Source: Thalassobius sp050633445
GTDB lineage: Bacteria > Pseudomonadota > Alphaproteobacteria > Rhodobacterales > Rhodobacteraceae
Assembly: GCA_050633445.1 (NCBI GenBank)
Contig: JBOEGN010000046.1
Span: forward strand, 1 to 64,000
DNA length: 64,000 bases
Direction: 5' to 3'
Part shown: positions 51,333-60,014 of the stretch, one piece after another
Numbering within the stretch: the stretch's first letter is position 1
Layout of the letters: each line of letters opens with the position of its first letter
The notes under the pieces: model-generated
Databases searched by the model: none
What the model was told of the DNA's origin: nothing
Seen by the model: the letters and a program-made list of their open reading frames with translations, nothing else
Position numbers and translations under genes: made by a program

Positions 51333-52646
51333 TTAGACACTTGCGTCCCAGGTGCAGTTTGCCCGTCTGGCATCGTCTTCGTTGCGATAGGCTTTGTCCA
51401 CGTCGCCATCTCCGGCAATCGCATCCACCGAGATGGGGCCAATAATGGCGCTGGCGCCGCGATTCTGCATGGGCAGGTCCTTGTTGCGGTCGTCCTTTAT
51501 TGCGGCAATCGCATCCCGCAGCATCCGGCGATATTGGATGATGGCGACGTCGGATTTGCCCAGATGTTCATCCGTACGGTCCTGTATGGTTCCCATGCTT
51601 TCAACCGCCCATTGGTCATGCACGTTGATGTCCAGGCCCATGCCCGTATAGGTCTCGGACTGCTGCTCGTCCGGGTTATAGCCATAGGTATTGTGGCGTC
51701 CCTTTAGCGGAGCATAATCTGGCAGACGGTGTTCCTTTAGCCTTTGTTCTCGCATCAGTTTTTTGTCCACGGGCTCTTGGAAACTGGTGAAGATCGAGTA
51801 CCAATAGCAGTTCTCGTCATCCACCGGGACGTGCCATTGCGTGATCGTCATCTTGCGCGACATTGGGATGCAGATCGCCTCGGGGAAAACCTGATTGGTG
51901 ATGCGAACATGGACCCGGCCGTCCTCCATGTGGCGCAGCGCTGTGATTTTCAGGCCATAGTCTGTGACATCTGCCGTGATGTCGGGCCGCGGATAATCGC
52001 GCAGCAGCTTGGTCATCGGGATGTCAGTATTGGCAGCCTTGTCGCGGAATTGCTTGCCATAGCTATCTGCAGGGTCTTCGTCTTGCAAAAAACGGTGCAA
52101 AAAGGACGCGTGAGCGGGGTCAATCCCCACCTCCATCGCCTGTAGCCAGTTGCATTCCCACAAACCTTTGAAGGCAAAGACATGGCTGTCGGGCGCGCGA
52201 AAACAATCGAAATTGGGGAATTCCGGCGGTTCGCCCGGCCCCATATAGGCCCAGATGATCCCGGCGCGATCCACAACCGGATAAGAGCGCGCCTGAATGT
52301 TTTCATGCATCCGAGAGCCTTCGGGCTCGGCCGGTTGCTCCACGCATTGCCCATCGCGATTGAAGTGCCAGCCATGAAAGGGACAGCGCAGCCCGTTATC
52401 TTCGAGCCGACCAAAGCACATGTCAGCGCCACGGTGTGGACAATGACGCTGGATCAGGCCCAGCTCGCCATCCGAATCGCGAAACAGCACCAGCTTTTCA
52501 CCCATCAGGTGCACAGGCACGACCGGGCGTTTCTGGTTCAGCTCTTCGGACAAGGCGGCGGGCTGCCAATAGCGGCGCAGAACCTCGCCCGCATCCGTTC
52601 CGGGGCCAACCCGTGTTAAGCTGTCGTTTAAGCTTTGGCTGATCAT
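51333..52646 (-). CDS. Rieske non-heme iron oxygenase alpha subunit (phthalate dioxygenase-like)
   Basis: 437 residues. The Rieske motif is C-x-H...C-x-x-H, seen as CPHRGADM near residue 67 and CPFHGWHF near 86. The mononuclear iron site has DPAHASFLHRF near 175 (two histidines). The QVFPEAICIPMSRKMTITQWHVP region and overall length match phthalate 4,5-dioxygenase-type (single-subunit) oxygenases. A frame extends upstream to 52703, but MISQSLNDSLTRVG at 52646 fits the family. No reductase or beta subunit gene is adjacent. Substrate unknown; coupling to the downstream GS-like ligase is inferred. Confidence 0.87.
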   Translation of the reverse strand: MISQSLNDSLTRVGPGTDAGEVLRRYWQPAALSEELNQKRPVVPVHLMGEKLVLFRDSDGELGLIQRHCPHRGADMCFGRLEDNGLRCPFHGWHFNRDGQCVEQPAEPEGSRMHENIQARSYPVVDRAGIIWAYMGPGEPPEFPNFDCFRAPDSHVFAFKGLWECNWLQAMEVGIDPAHASFLHRFLQDEDPADSYGKQFRDKAANTDIPMTKLLRDYPRPDITADVTDYGLKITALRHMEDGRVHVRITNQVFPEAICIPMSRKMTITQWHVPVDDENCYWYSIFTSFQEPVDKKLMREQRLKEHRLPDYAPLKGRHNTYGYNPDEQQSETYTGMGLDINVHDQWAVESMGTIQDRTDEHLGKSDVAIIQYRRMLRDAIAAIKDDRNKDLPMQNRGASAIIGPISVDAIAGDGDVDKAYRNEDDARRANCTWDASV

Positions 52647-53105
52647 GGCTGAACTCTCCCTCAAATCACCGACATGCCGCGCATCGCGTTGCGACAGGCA
52701 CAAGGTCTATGTCTCTCCAGGAAAGAGCGTAGCAGCCTGTCGACCATGGCCACAAGCATCGCTGACCTAACGTCACAATGCGCGAAGCCAGGTGGCTCGT
52801 GCATAGGTACGGTATTCGGTTGGCTGAGGTGTGCTTTGCCATCACAGGTTTTTCGGGGCGCGAACGGGAATTTCCAATCCGAAGAACCCCTGAAAGCCTT
52901 GGGCCGTCTGTCCGTCTACCAAGGCTCGGTCGTGACCAGGTTTTCCCATATTACCCAGGTTCCGGCGCAGGATGCCGTTGAACGTTAAGGTCGGGGATTT
53001 CGCGCACAAAGAAGGGCTGGAGGCGATATACCTGATACGCTCCGATGCGCTGATCATAGCCGCATCGGGAAAAGCTACGCCTTCCGCCCGTATTTTCAGC
53101 AGGCC
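52647..53105. other. Gene-poor region between Rieske gene and TRAP relic
   Basis: About 460 bases. Short overlapping frames on both strands (for example 52842-53174 minus and 52972-53235 plus) match no family I recognise and have no good ribosome sites. The stretch is probably promoter DNA for the Rieske gene merged with decayed sequence belonging to the disrupted TRAP permease. Confidence 0.5.
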
Positions 53106-53621
53106 TTGGTGGGGGATCAGGGTCGGTTTGGCGCGAGTGGCGCGACATGCGGACTGCCAGGGTATTCCCTGCAAACGGCTTTGGGGATGCGCTGGCCGCT
53201 ATTTAAGGACGCTCTGCTGGAAACGGCCAAGCTGAGTGCGATGATCTTTACCATCATTTGGGGCGTGCTGATCTATATCCTGCTGGCCTATGCGGTGCTG
53301 GGGATGTTCATGGATGCCATCGGGATGCTGCTGCTGACGCTGCCCGTGGTCTATCCCGCGGTCATGGCCCTGAACGGAGGCGAGATGGTCAGTGCGGCCG
53401 ACAGTGCCTTTGGCATGTCCGGCCCGATGTGTGCGATCTGGTTCGGCATCCTGGTGGTGAAAATGGCCGAGTTCTGCCTGATCACACCCCCCATCGGCCT
53501 GAATTGTTTCGTCGTCGCCGGCGTGCGCGATGACCTCAGCGTGCAAGACGTGTTCAAGGGCGTCACCCCTTTCTTCATCGCCGATGCCGTGACTATCGCC
53601 CCGACCATGTTTTATGGTTAG
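53106..53621 (+). pseudogene. Truncated TRAP transporter large permease (DctM/SiaM) remnant
   Basis: The reading frame encodes 171 residues; family-like sequence starts near 53190 (LFKDALLETAKLSAMIFTIIWG) and continues to a C-terminus with CLITPPIGLNCFVVAGV and VTPFFIADAV, all typical of the DctM-family C-terminal third. The first two thirds are missing, and between IIWGVLIY and LGMFMD about 40 residues of membrane segment seem deleted. No small permease or DctP gene is adjacent. It points the opposite way from the LIV genes. A relic of an uptake system once at this locus. Confidence 0.78.
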
Positions 53622-53646
53622 GGCCGCTTTTCAGGCAATGCGGATG

Positions 53647-54654
53647 TCAGAGATCCAGCTTCTTGCTGACCGGGAAGATCGACAGGTTCATCCGCGCCTG
53701 GATCGCCCCCCAGACGCCGCGTTTGTCGACCAGCATGACGGCAATCGCGATGGCTCCCATCATGATCAGGTACCAGGTGCCCCAATCCGCCGCGATCTCG
53801 CGCAACAGAAAGAAGATCACCACACCGATCACCGGCCCCTCGATCGAGCCGATCCCGCCGATCACCACGATAAAGATCACAAAGGCCGTCCATTCGTTCA
53901 GGCTGAAGGCTGCGTCGGGCGTGATCCGCAGTTTTTGCAAGAAGATAAACGCCCCGGTGATCGAGGTGTAGAAGGCCGCCAGCACGTAGATGCCGAACTT
54001 GACCCGCCGGGTGGCGACGCCCATGGCCTCGGCGGCGGGTTCACTGTCGCGGATTGCCGTCAATGCCAGCCCCCATTTCGATCGCAGCAAGCCCCAGACC
54101 AGCAACACGGCCACGACGCCAATGGTGAAGGCAATGTAGTACATCACCATCTCGCGCCCCGCGCGGCTGTCGGCCAGCGACTTGGCGATGGCCACGGGCA
54201 GTGAAATGCCCGACCCACCTCCAAGCGCTCCGACCTGGGCCGAGATCAGCCGGAACACCTCGGCAATCACCCAGGTTCCGATGGCAAAATACGGCCCCTG
54301 CAGACGGAAGGCGATCCAGCCTGTCGGCACCGCCACCACAGCCGTGGCCAAAGCGGCCAGCGGGATGGCCAGCAGCACGGGCAGCCCGGCGAACATCGCC
54401 ATGGCGAAAAACAGGTATCCGCCCAGCCCCACAAAGGCCTGCTGACCCACCGAGATCAGCCCGGTATAGCCCGCCAGCAGGTTCCACATCTGCGCCAATG
54501 CGAGGAAACTGAACGCCTCCATCAGCAGGCGCAAATCAGCGCGCCCGGCCCACCAAGGGGCAAAGGCCAGAGCGACCACAGCCACCAGCAGCATTATGCG
54601 CAGAGCGGTAGACAGGTTCATAGCGCGGGTCTTTTGCATATCAATCGTTGTCAT
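53647..54654 (-). CDS. livM: Branched-chain amino acid-type ABC permease LivM
   Basis: 335 residues with about ten membrane helices. YTGLISVGQQAFVGLGGYLF near residue 69 and the loop GVATRRVKFGIYVLAAFYTSITGAF near 206 are characteristic of LivM. Works with LivH as the membrane channel. Last gene of the minus-strand operon SBP-livG-livF-livH-livM. Because the neighbouring genes are aromatic catabolism genes, the imported compound may be an aromatic acid or amine rather than an amino acid. Confidence 0.9.
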   Translation of the reverse strand: MTTIDMQKTRAMNLSTALRIMLLVAVVALAFAPWWAGRADLRLLMEAFSFLALAQMWNLLAGYTGLISVGQQAFVGLGGYLFFAMAMFAGLPVLLAIPLAALATAVVAVPTGWIAFRLQGPYFAIGTWVIAEVFRLISAQVGALGGGSGISLPVAIAKSLADSRAGREMVMYYIAFTIGVVAVLLVWGLLRSKWGLALTAIRDSEPAAEAMGVATRRVKFGIYVLAAFYTSITGAFIFLQKLRITPDAAFSLNEWTAFVIFIVVIGGIGSIEGPVIGVVIFFLLREIAADWGTWYLIMMGAIAIAVMLVDKRGVWGAIQARMNLSIFPVSKKLDL

Positions 54655-54663
54655 TGTCTCACC

Positions 54664-55524
54664 TCACATCTTGGGAAACAGGCCACGCGGGCGCACGACC
54701 AGAAGGGCCAGAAATACCAGGTGCCCGGCCAGAATCTGATACCCTGCGTCGATCTGCGCCCCGACGGTCTGGGCAACGCCCAGCACGATGCCTCCGATCA
54801 GGGTGCCCCACAGGCTGCCGAGGCCACCGATGATCACCGCCTCGAAGGCGAACAGCAAACGCGCGGGACCGGCCGAGGGATCAAAGTTCGTCTTCATCGC
54901 CAGGAAAATCCCCGCAATGCCTACGACCAGACTGGCCAGCGCCGTGGCAATCGCAAAGATATGCGCGTTGTTGCCCCCCATCAGCGGTACGATCTCCGGG
55001 TCATCCGAGGTGGCGCGCAGCATCCGGCCCAGCGGCGTTTTGTAAAACACCAGTTGCAGCCCGCCGATCACAGCCACAGCGGCCCCGAACATCAGCAGGG
55101 GAAGCCAGCCGATGGCAATGGTGTCTGACAACTTGATGCTGCTGGTCTCCAGCCAACCTGCGGGCAGGCGGCGACTGTCGGCCGAGAAGACCTCTAACAG
55201 CGCGTTCTGAATGATGATCGACATGCCGAACGTCACCAGAATGGGTGGCAGGATGTCCTTGCCCAGAACGCGGTTCAGCAGGATGCGCTGGTTAATATAC
55301 CCCGCCGCCATCAATGCGATCAGCACCAGCACGATGGCCACCACCGGGTGCACCGCCAGCCCTACGACCAGAGCCACCATCAGATAAGCAGCCGTCACGA
55401 TGAAATCGCCATGCGCGATGTTGATAAAGCGCATGACGCCGAACATCAGGCTGAGCCCCGCTGCGAACAGCGCATAAAGCCCGCCCAGCAGGACGCCCTG
55501 CAAGATTGCATTGATCCAGACCAT
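54664..55524 (-). CDS. livH: Branched-chain amino acid-type ABC permease LivH
   Basis: 286 residues with eight helices. The LLGGLYALFAAGLSLMFGVMRFINIAHGDF start (about residues 13-42) and the EAVIIGGLGSLWGTLIGGIVLG segment near 227 are classic LivH features. Its ATG overlaps the livF stop (base 55524 shared) and livM begins 9 bases downstream. Paired channel subunit. Confidence 0.92.
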   Translation of the reverse strand: MVWINAILQGVLLGGLYALFAAGLSLMFGVMRFINIAHGDFIVTAAYLMVALVVGLAVHPVVAIVLVLIALMAAGYINQRILLNRVLGKDILPPILVTFGMSIIIQNALLEVFSADSRRLPAGWLETSSIKLSDTIAIGWLPLLMFGAAVAVIGGLQLVFYKTPLGRMLRATSDDPEIVPLMGGNNAHIFAIATALASLVVGIAGIFLAMKTNFDPSAGPARLLFAFEAVIIGGLGSLWGTLIGGIVLGVAQTVGAQIDAGYQILAGHLVFLALLVVRPRGLFPKM

Positions 55525-56243
55525 CAGGCGGCCTCCTCATCGTTTTTTCCGAAATATGCCGCAGCGATCTGCGCACGCGTCAGGCTGTCAGGGGTGCCAG
55601 TCAGGGACACGCGCCCCTCCATGAAGCAATAGACCCGGTCGGCCACGGCCATGGCCTGGCCCACGTCCTGCTCGACGACCAGAATGGCGGTGCCGCCCGC
55701 GCGGATTTTTGGCACGGCTTTGTAGATGTCCTTGATGACCTTGGGGGCCAGGCCCAGGCTAATCTCGTCGCACAGCAGCAGTTGCGGGTTCGACATCAGC
55801 GCGCGGCCAATGGCGACCATTTGTTGCTGCCCGCCGGACAGGGCGGTGCCGGGGTTGTGCCGCTTGGCCACCAGATCGGGGAACAGCTCATAGATGGCGT
55901 CCAGCGTCCACGGGCCGGGGCGTTTGCCGGCGGCCCCGATCAGCAGGTTTTCCTCGACTGACAGGGATGGGAACAGCCGGCGGCCTTCAGGCACCATAGC
56001 CATACCCATCTTGTGAATGTGGTTGGCGGGCATTCCGGCGATCTGGGTTCCGTCGAATTGCACGTCCTGCCCCTTGGAGCCGATCATCCCCGTGATCGCC
56101 CGCAAAAAGGTGGATTTCCCCGCCCCGTTCGAGCCGATCAGGGCCACGCATTCGCCCTGAGCCACGGTGACGTCTATCCCGAACAAAGCCTGGAAATCGC
56201 CATAAAAGGCCGTCAGGCCCTTGGTTTCAAGCAGCGGTTTCAT
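55524..56243 (-). CDS. livF: Branched-chain amino acid-type ABC ATPase LivF
   Basis: 239 residues: Walker A GSNGAGKSTFLRAIT near residue 37, signature ALSGGQQQMVAIGRAL near 135, Walker B LLLCDEISLGLAP near 156, H-loop region VEQDVGQAMA near 190. The PEGRRLFPSLSVEENL segment near 85 is typical of LivF. It heterodimerises with LivG. Overlaps livG by 17 bases. Confidence 0.93.
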   Translation of the reverse strand: MKPLLETKGLTAFYGDFQALFGIDVTVAQGECVALIGSNGAGKSTFLRAITGMIGSKGQDVQFDGTQIAGMPANHIHKMGMAMVPEGRRLFPSLSVEENLLIGAAGKRPGPWTLDAIYELFPDLVAKRHNPGTALSGGQQQMVAIGRALMSNPQLLLCDEISLGLAPKVIKDIYKAVPKIRAGGTAILVVEQDVGQAMAVADRVYCFMEGRVSLTGTPDSLTRAQIAAAYFGKNDEEAA

Positions 56244-56961
56244 CGACAGATATCCCCATGTAAATTTCCTGAACCAACGGATCGGCCATCACGGCGTTCG
56301 GTTCGCCCTCGGCGACGATTTTGCCAAAGTCGATGACGATCAGACGTTCCACCACGGCGGTCAGCGCGTGGACGATATGTTCAATCCAGATGATGGACAC
56401 GCCGCTGTCGCGGATGTCCTTGATGGTGCCTACCAGCTCGTGACATTCGGCCTCGGTCAGGCCACCGGCGATTTCATCCAGCAACAGCAGGCGCGGCCCC
56501 GAGGCCAGCGCGCGGGCCAGCTCCAGCCGTTTGCGTTCCAGCAGGGTCAGGCTGCCGGCGGGGTTGTTGGCCTTGGCGAGCAGGCCGGTGCGTTGCAGGA
56601 TATCGCGGCATTGTTCAGCCGCGTCGTGATGCCCCGAATTGCCAAAGGACGAGGCGACCAGCAGGTTTTCATACACGCTCATCCCCACGAACGGGTGCGG
56701 GATCTGGAACGACCGCGCGACGCCCATACGGCAGCGTTCGGACGCAGACACGCGGGTGACGTCCTGACCATCGAAAACCACGGTGCCCGAGCTGACGCCC
56801 AGCGTGCCACCGATCAGGTTGAACAGGGTCGATTTGCCCGCGCCGTTGGGGCCGATAATGCCCAGGGCCTGGCCTTCGGGCATCTCGAAACTCACGTCAT
56901 CGGACACCTTCAGCGCGCCGAAGCTTTTGTTCACATTGGAAAGAGACAGGATGGGTGCCAT
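56227..56961 (-). CDS. livG: Branched-chain amino acid-type ABC ATPase LivG
   Basis: 244 residues: Walker A GPNGAGKSTLFNLIGG near residue 35, ARSFQIPHPFVGMSVYENL near 81, signature LTLLERKRLELARAL near 140 and Walker B LLLLDEIAGGL near 160. A longer frame begins at 57012, but the ATG at 56961 has a perfect AAGGAGG site and gives the family start. The C-terminal IWIEHIVHALTAVVERLIVI segment is usual for LivG. Confidence 0.93.
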   Translation of the reverse strand: MAPILSLSNVNKSFGALKVSDDVSFEMPEGQALGIIGPNGAGKSTLFNLIGGTLGVSSGTVVFDGQDVTRVSASERCRMGVARSFQIPHPFVGMSVYENLLVASSFGNSGHHDAAEQCRDILQRTGLLAKANNPAGSLTLLERKRLELARALASGPRLLLLDEIAGGLTEAECHELVGTIKDIRDSGVSIIWIEHIVHALTAVVERLIVIDFGKIVAEGEPNAVMADPLVQEIYMGISVDETAA

Positions 56962-56982
56962 GGGCGCCTCCTTGATTGTGGC

Positions 56983-57007
56983 CGGGGGCGCTAAGAGGCC
57001 TCCCCCG
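56983..57007 (-). terminator. Intercistronic hairpin between binding-protein and livG genes
   Basis: CGGGGG at 56983-56988 pairs with CCCCCG at 57002-57007, flanked by additional GGCC/GGCC complementarity. It lies 12-36 bases after the SBP stop and before the livG ribosome site. No T-run follows, so it more likely stabilises the SBP mRNA or mildly attenuates downstream expression. Confidence 0.4.
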
Positions 57008-57018
57008 ACCAACCGGCC

Positions 57019-58293
57019 TTAGCCGATTGCCTTCATTTCACCGGTCAGCGGGATGTCGGGGTGGGCCCCGTTTTCCACGATGTCCAGCACCGGCTTACCG
57101 CCATCCATGCGCCATTGACCACCGACCAGCGGGGTCTTGGCGATGTTGGGCACAGGGCCGTTCGCGAAGTTGATGTTGCCCACGACCGAGTTATAGTTGG
57201 TCTGGCCGATCGCCTTGGCGATGCTGTCGGGATCGGTGGGATCTTCGCTGCGTTGCAGGCTGTCGATGATGACCTCGAACAACGAATGCTTGAAGCCCAG
57301 CGGCATGGTCCAGGGGTTGCCCGTCGCGGTCTCGTATTCCGCGGCCAGCTCGGCCGAGGTTTGGCCGGTAAAGCCCGAGTTAAACGGGTGATGCGGCGAC
57401 CACCAGACCTCGACGCTCAGCCCATCGGCGCGATCGCCCAGCGACCCCACGGCCTGCGGGAATTCGGTCGCCTTGGCGGCGTTCACGACCTTGGGATGGA
57501 ACCCTTGCTGCGCGGCTTGGGTCCAGAAGGTGGTGAAATCGGGCGGAATAACAACGCCAGTCACGATTTCCACGCCAGCCTGTTTGAAGGCTGAAATCTG
57601 GGCGCTGAAATCATCCGACATGTTCTGATAGCGGCCCGGATCAACCAGTTCGTACCCACGTTTGGCCATCACGGGCGGGAAGCCAAGCTCGGGATGCGCC
57701 CAGCCATTACCATCAGGATCGTTCGGCCACAGGGCGCCGACCACCTTGTTGGTATCGACCTTGTCCCACATGTTGATGAAGCTGCCGATGATGTCCTCGA
57801 GGCCCCAGAAGAAGTGATAGGTGTATTCGAACCCCTCAGCCGGATTGCCCTGACGGCCAAAGAAATGCGGCTGCCACGGGGTGTCATTGGTGACGCAGGG
57901 CACGCCGTTCAGCTCGGCCTGGTCGGCCACCGGGTTGGTGGTGTCGGGGGTCGAGGTGGCGCAGATCACGTCGACCTCTTCGCCCAGGATCAGTTCCTGC
58001 GCGACCGAGGAAGCCCGGTTCGAGTTGGACTGGCTGTCCTTCACGATGAACTCGACCTCGTGTTTGCTGCCGTTGATCATCAGCCCGTCGCCGATTTTCT
58101 TGGCGAATTGGTTCAGCGTGAACTGGTCAGGCTCGGCAAAAATCGCCAGCGGGCCGGTTTGCGGCGTCACAAAGCCGATCTTCAGCTTTTTCGCCTTGGC
58201 GATGGCGGGGCTGGCCAGGCCGCTGGCGGCCAGCAGGCTGGTGGCCCCGGTTGCTTTGATAAATCCCCGGCGGGACAGAATGGGTTTCGACAT
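57019..58293 (-). CDS. LIV-type ABC transporter substrate-binding protein
   Basis: 424 residues. The start MSKPILSRRGFIKATGATSL is a twin-arginine (Tat) signal with SRRGFIK, cleaved after SPAIA. The mature protein begins KLKIGFVTPQTGPLAIFAEP, a type I periplasmic binding fold of the LivJ/aromatic-acid receptor group. Tat export suggests folding or a metal/cofactor before export, or a compound-bound fold. Large size (about 390 mature residues) resembles aromatic compound receptors. First gene of the LIV operon; a start at 58314 is less likely. Confidence 0.88.
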   Translation of the reverse strand: MSKPILSRRGFIKATGATSLLAASGLASPAIAKAKKLKIGFVTPQTGPLAIFAEPDQFTLNQFAKKIGDGLMINGSKHEVEFIVKDSQSNSNRASSVAQELILGEEVDVICATSTPDTTNPVADQAELNGVPCVTNDTPWQPHFFGRQGNPAEGFEYTYHFFWGLEDIIGSFINMWDKVDTNKVVGALWPNDPDGNGWAHPELGFPPVMAKRGYELVDPGRYQNMSDDFSAQISAFKQAGVEIVTGVVIPPDFTTFWTQAAQQGFHPKVVNAAKATEFPQAVGSLGDRADGLSVEVWWSPHHPFNSGFTGQTSAELAAEYETATGNPWTMPLGFKHSLFEVIIDSLQRSEDPTDPDSIAKAIGQTNYNSVVGNINFANGPVPNIAKTPLVGGQWRMDGGKPVLDIVENGAHPDIPLTGEMKAIG

Positions 58294-58620
58294 GGTGTTC
58301 CTCCTCGTTGTCATACCCTGCAGTGGTTCAGCCCAGGCGCTGTTGGCACGTCTTCTCCGGTCCCTGGCGAGGGTATCCCGCAGGGGCGCAGCGCGTCGGC
58401 TGGTCTGAAAGTCCGGTGCTGGTCTGAAGGGTCAGATCAGCCCGTCAAATGTCTGTGGGCGGTGGCGCGGCTGTGTGCTGCGCAAATCTCCTCTGATCCC
58501 CGCCGCTGGTCGCGTCGGGGTTGCGTCGCACATTCCGTCTGAGAATTTTTCCGCCCGTCTAGATCAGGTTGCGGTGTCGGTTAGTTGCAAAGGTCCTCCC
58601 TTTCGTCGCTCTTTCGGGCG
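58294..58620. other. Intergenic region upstream of the LIV operon
   Basis: 327 bases, GC-rich, containing the presumed LIV promoter and GAGGAGGAAC ribosome site near the SBP start. Open frames crossing it (for example 58475-58714 plus) have no recognisable product. No clear operator or terminator is evident. Confidence 0.5.
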
Positions 58621-59142
58621 CTATCCCTTTCCCCGCTCGGGGAACTTGCGTGTTGTATTCTCTATGCCGCGCAGGGTTTGCGAGATATCCGGCCACATAT
58701 TTGGAATACTCTGAACCGAGATCGCGCCCAAGGTATTGTCCGATACCACCCAGGCCTGCGCCGGTTCGAAATGCAGCGCGGGCGCGTCAGGTTCCGTGCT
58801 GTTCCGGGTCAGATACAGACCCCATTCGTCTGCGATTTTTTCCACATCCACCGAATGGCCAAGCGGCAGGCGGATCAGCTGCATTTCGTCTTGCAGGCGC
58901 GCCGTTGCGGCGGCGTCATCCGCGGACACAGCCACGCATCGGATGTCACGAATGGCGAAATCGCCGATCCTGTCATCCAGCTCTTTCAGGGCAAGTCGGG
59001 TCCATTTGCAATGCCGCCCGCGATGGAAGAACACATAGGTTCCGCCAGGGGGCGTGTCCTGTGACAGGTCATAGGCACCATGCCCCAACGTCTGAAAGGT
59101 CAGAGCAGGGGCGACATTGCCGGGGTTTAGACGTTGGACCAT
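58621..59142 (-). CDS. Peroxiredoxin-like (AhpC/TSA) protein
   Basis: 173 residues with a thioredoxin fold: GNVAPALTFQTLGHGAYDLSQ at the start, FFHRGRHCKWTRLALKEL near residue 38, where a cysteine takes the peroxidatic position in an unusual HRGRHC context instead of the canonical P-x3-T-x2-C, and VAVSADDAAATARL near 71. Only two cysteines occur, so it may be a one-cysteine or atypical redoxin. It lies between the LIV transporter and the GntR regulator on the same strand; may protect the dioxygenases or reduce a substrate-derived peroxide. That role is a guess. Confidence 0.72.
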   Translation of the reverse strand: MVQRLNPGNVAPALTFQTLGHGAYDLSQDTPPGGTYVFFHRGRHCKWTRLALKELDDRIGDFAIRDIRCVAVSADDAAATARLQDEMQLIRLPLGHSVDVEKIADEWGLYLTRNSTEPDAPALHFEPAQAWVVSDNTLGAISVQSIPNMWPDISQTLRGIENTTRKFPERGKG

Positions 59143-59153
59143 GGCTCCCCTCT

Positions 59154-59900
59154 CTACTCTGCCGCGTCCAGGCGGGCTGACAGGCGTTTTTCGATCACCG
59201 GGACCGACCGTCGGATGTGTTCGATGGTCAGCTTTTCGGCCAGGTCGGCATCCCGCGCGATAACCGCGTCAAAAATCGCCTGATGCTCGCTGCGGACATC
59301 ACGCGGGATGGTGCGGTCGGTCAGAGCGATATGCAGATAGCGGATCGAATGGCTGTACAGAATGTCTCGGAAATTCAGCAGCCAAGAGTTCGTGCAGCCG
59401 CCGATCATCGCGTTGTGAAAGTCCCGGTTTCGGATCTCCCAGTCGGCGACGGCCTGTTCCTCGCGCCCGGCCATTTCGGTTTCGATTTTGGCCAGACGGT
59501 GATGGGCGGCGACAAAGCGGCTTTCCCAGTCGTCATCGCCGTTTTCGACGGATTCGCGGACGGCCTGCGCCTCGAGCAGGGCGCGCATTTCAACAATATT
59601 TTTGAAATCCTGCACCGAAACGATGGCCGCCCGGAACCCGCGCTGGCCTTCGGTGGTGACCAGATTTTCGACCAGCAAGCGGGACAACGCCTCGCGTACT
59701 GTCGAAGCTCCAACCCCGAAGGTCTTGCGCAATACCTCGACTCGCAGCCGCGATTCGGGCTCGATCTCACCCGATAGAATGGCCTGACGCAGCGCGCCAT
59801 AGACCAGCTCGATCGTGGTGCGGCTTTGCGATTCGCCGTCGAATTCGTTGATATCTTTGAGAAAAGTCAATTTCTCCCCCTGAGTCTCCTGTTGCCACAT
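59154..59900 (-). CDS. GntR-family regulator with FCD domain (FadR type)
   Basis: 248 residues. The N-terminal winged helix has RTTIELVYGALRQAIL near residue 27 and the helix-turn-helix with FGVGASTVREALSRLLVENLV near 61. The C-terminal FCD domain has DFHNAMIGG near 164 and HQAIFDAVIARDADLA near 211 with metal/ligand-binding histidines. FCD-type regulators usually repress catabolic operons until an organic acid effector binds. It is divergent from the meta-cleavage operon; AAAAATATCGTT repeats between them are candidate operators. Confidence 0.88.
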   Translation of the reverse strand: MWQQETQGEKLTFLKDINEFDGESQSRTTIELVYGALRQAILSGEIEPESRLRVEVLRKTFGVGASTVREALSRLLVENLVTTEGQRGFRAAIVSVQDFKNIVEMRALLEAQAVRESVENGDDDWESRFVAAHHRLAKIETEMAGREEQAVADWEIRNRDFHNAMIGGCTNSWLLNFRDILYSHSIRYLHIALTDRTIPRDVRSEHQAIFDAVIARDADLAEKLTIEHIRRSVPVIEKRLSARLDAAE

Positions 59901-59936
59901 AAACCTATCACCATTTTAAAAACAACGTCAAAATCA

Positions 59937-59977
59937 AAAAATATCGTTATTAAATGAGTATCTATAAAAATATCGTT
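59937..59977. promoter_or_regulatory. Direct repeats in the GntR/meta-operon divergent region
   Basis: AAAAATATCGTT occurs at 59937-59948 and again at 59966-59977, 29 bases start to start, in an AT-rich stretch unlike the surrounding GC-rich DNA. They lie just upstream of a TTGACA hexamer at 59985-59990. Likely binding sites for the divergently encoded GntR/FCD regulator. Confidence 0.5.
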
Positions 59978-59984
59978 TTTACAT

Positions 59985-60014
59985 TTGACAAACGAGATTG
60001 CTCTGCTGCATGAT
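59985..60014 (+). promoter_or_regulatory. Candidate promoter of the meta-cleavage operon
   Basis: TTGACA at 59985-59990 is a perfect -35 hexamer; CATGAT at 60009-60014, 18 bases later, is a moderate -10. Transcription would begin near 60021, leaving a leader of about 40 bases before the ferredoxin ATG at 60062. GGAGGAG precedes that start codon. Confidence 0.5.

Noticed and set aside
52647..53105. Insertion-sequence remnant in the gene-poor stretch
   Set aside because: I searched for terminal inverted repeats and transposase-like motifs by eye and found none.
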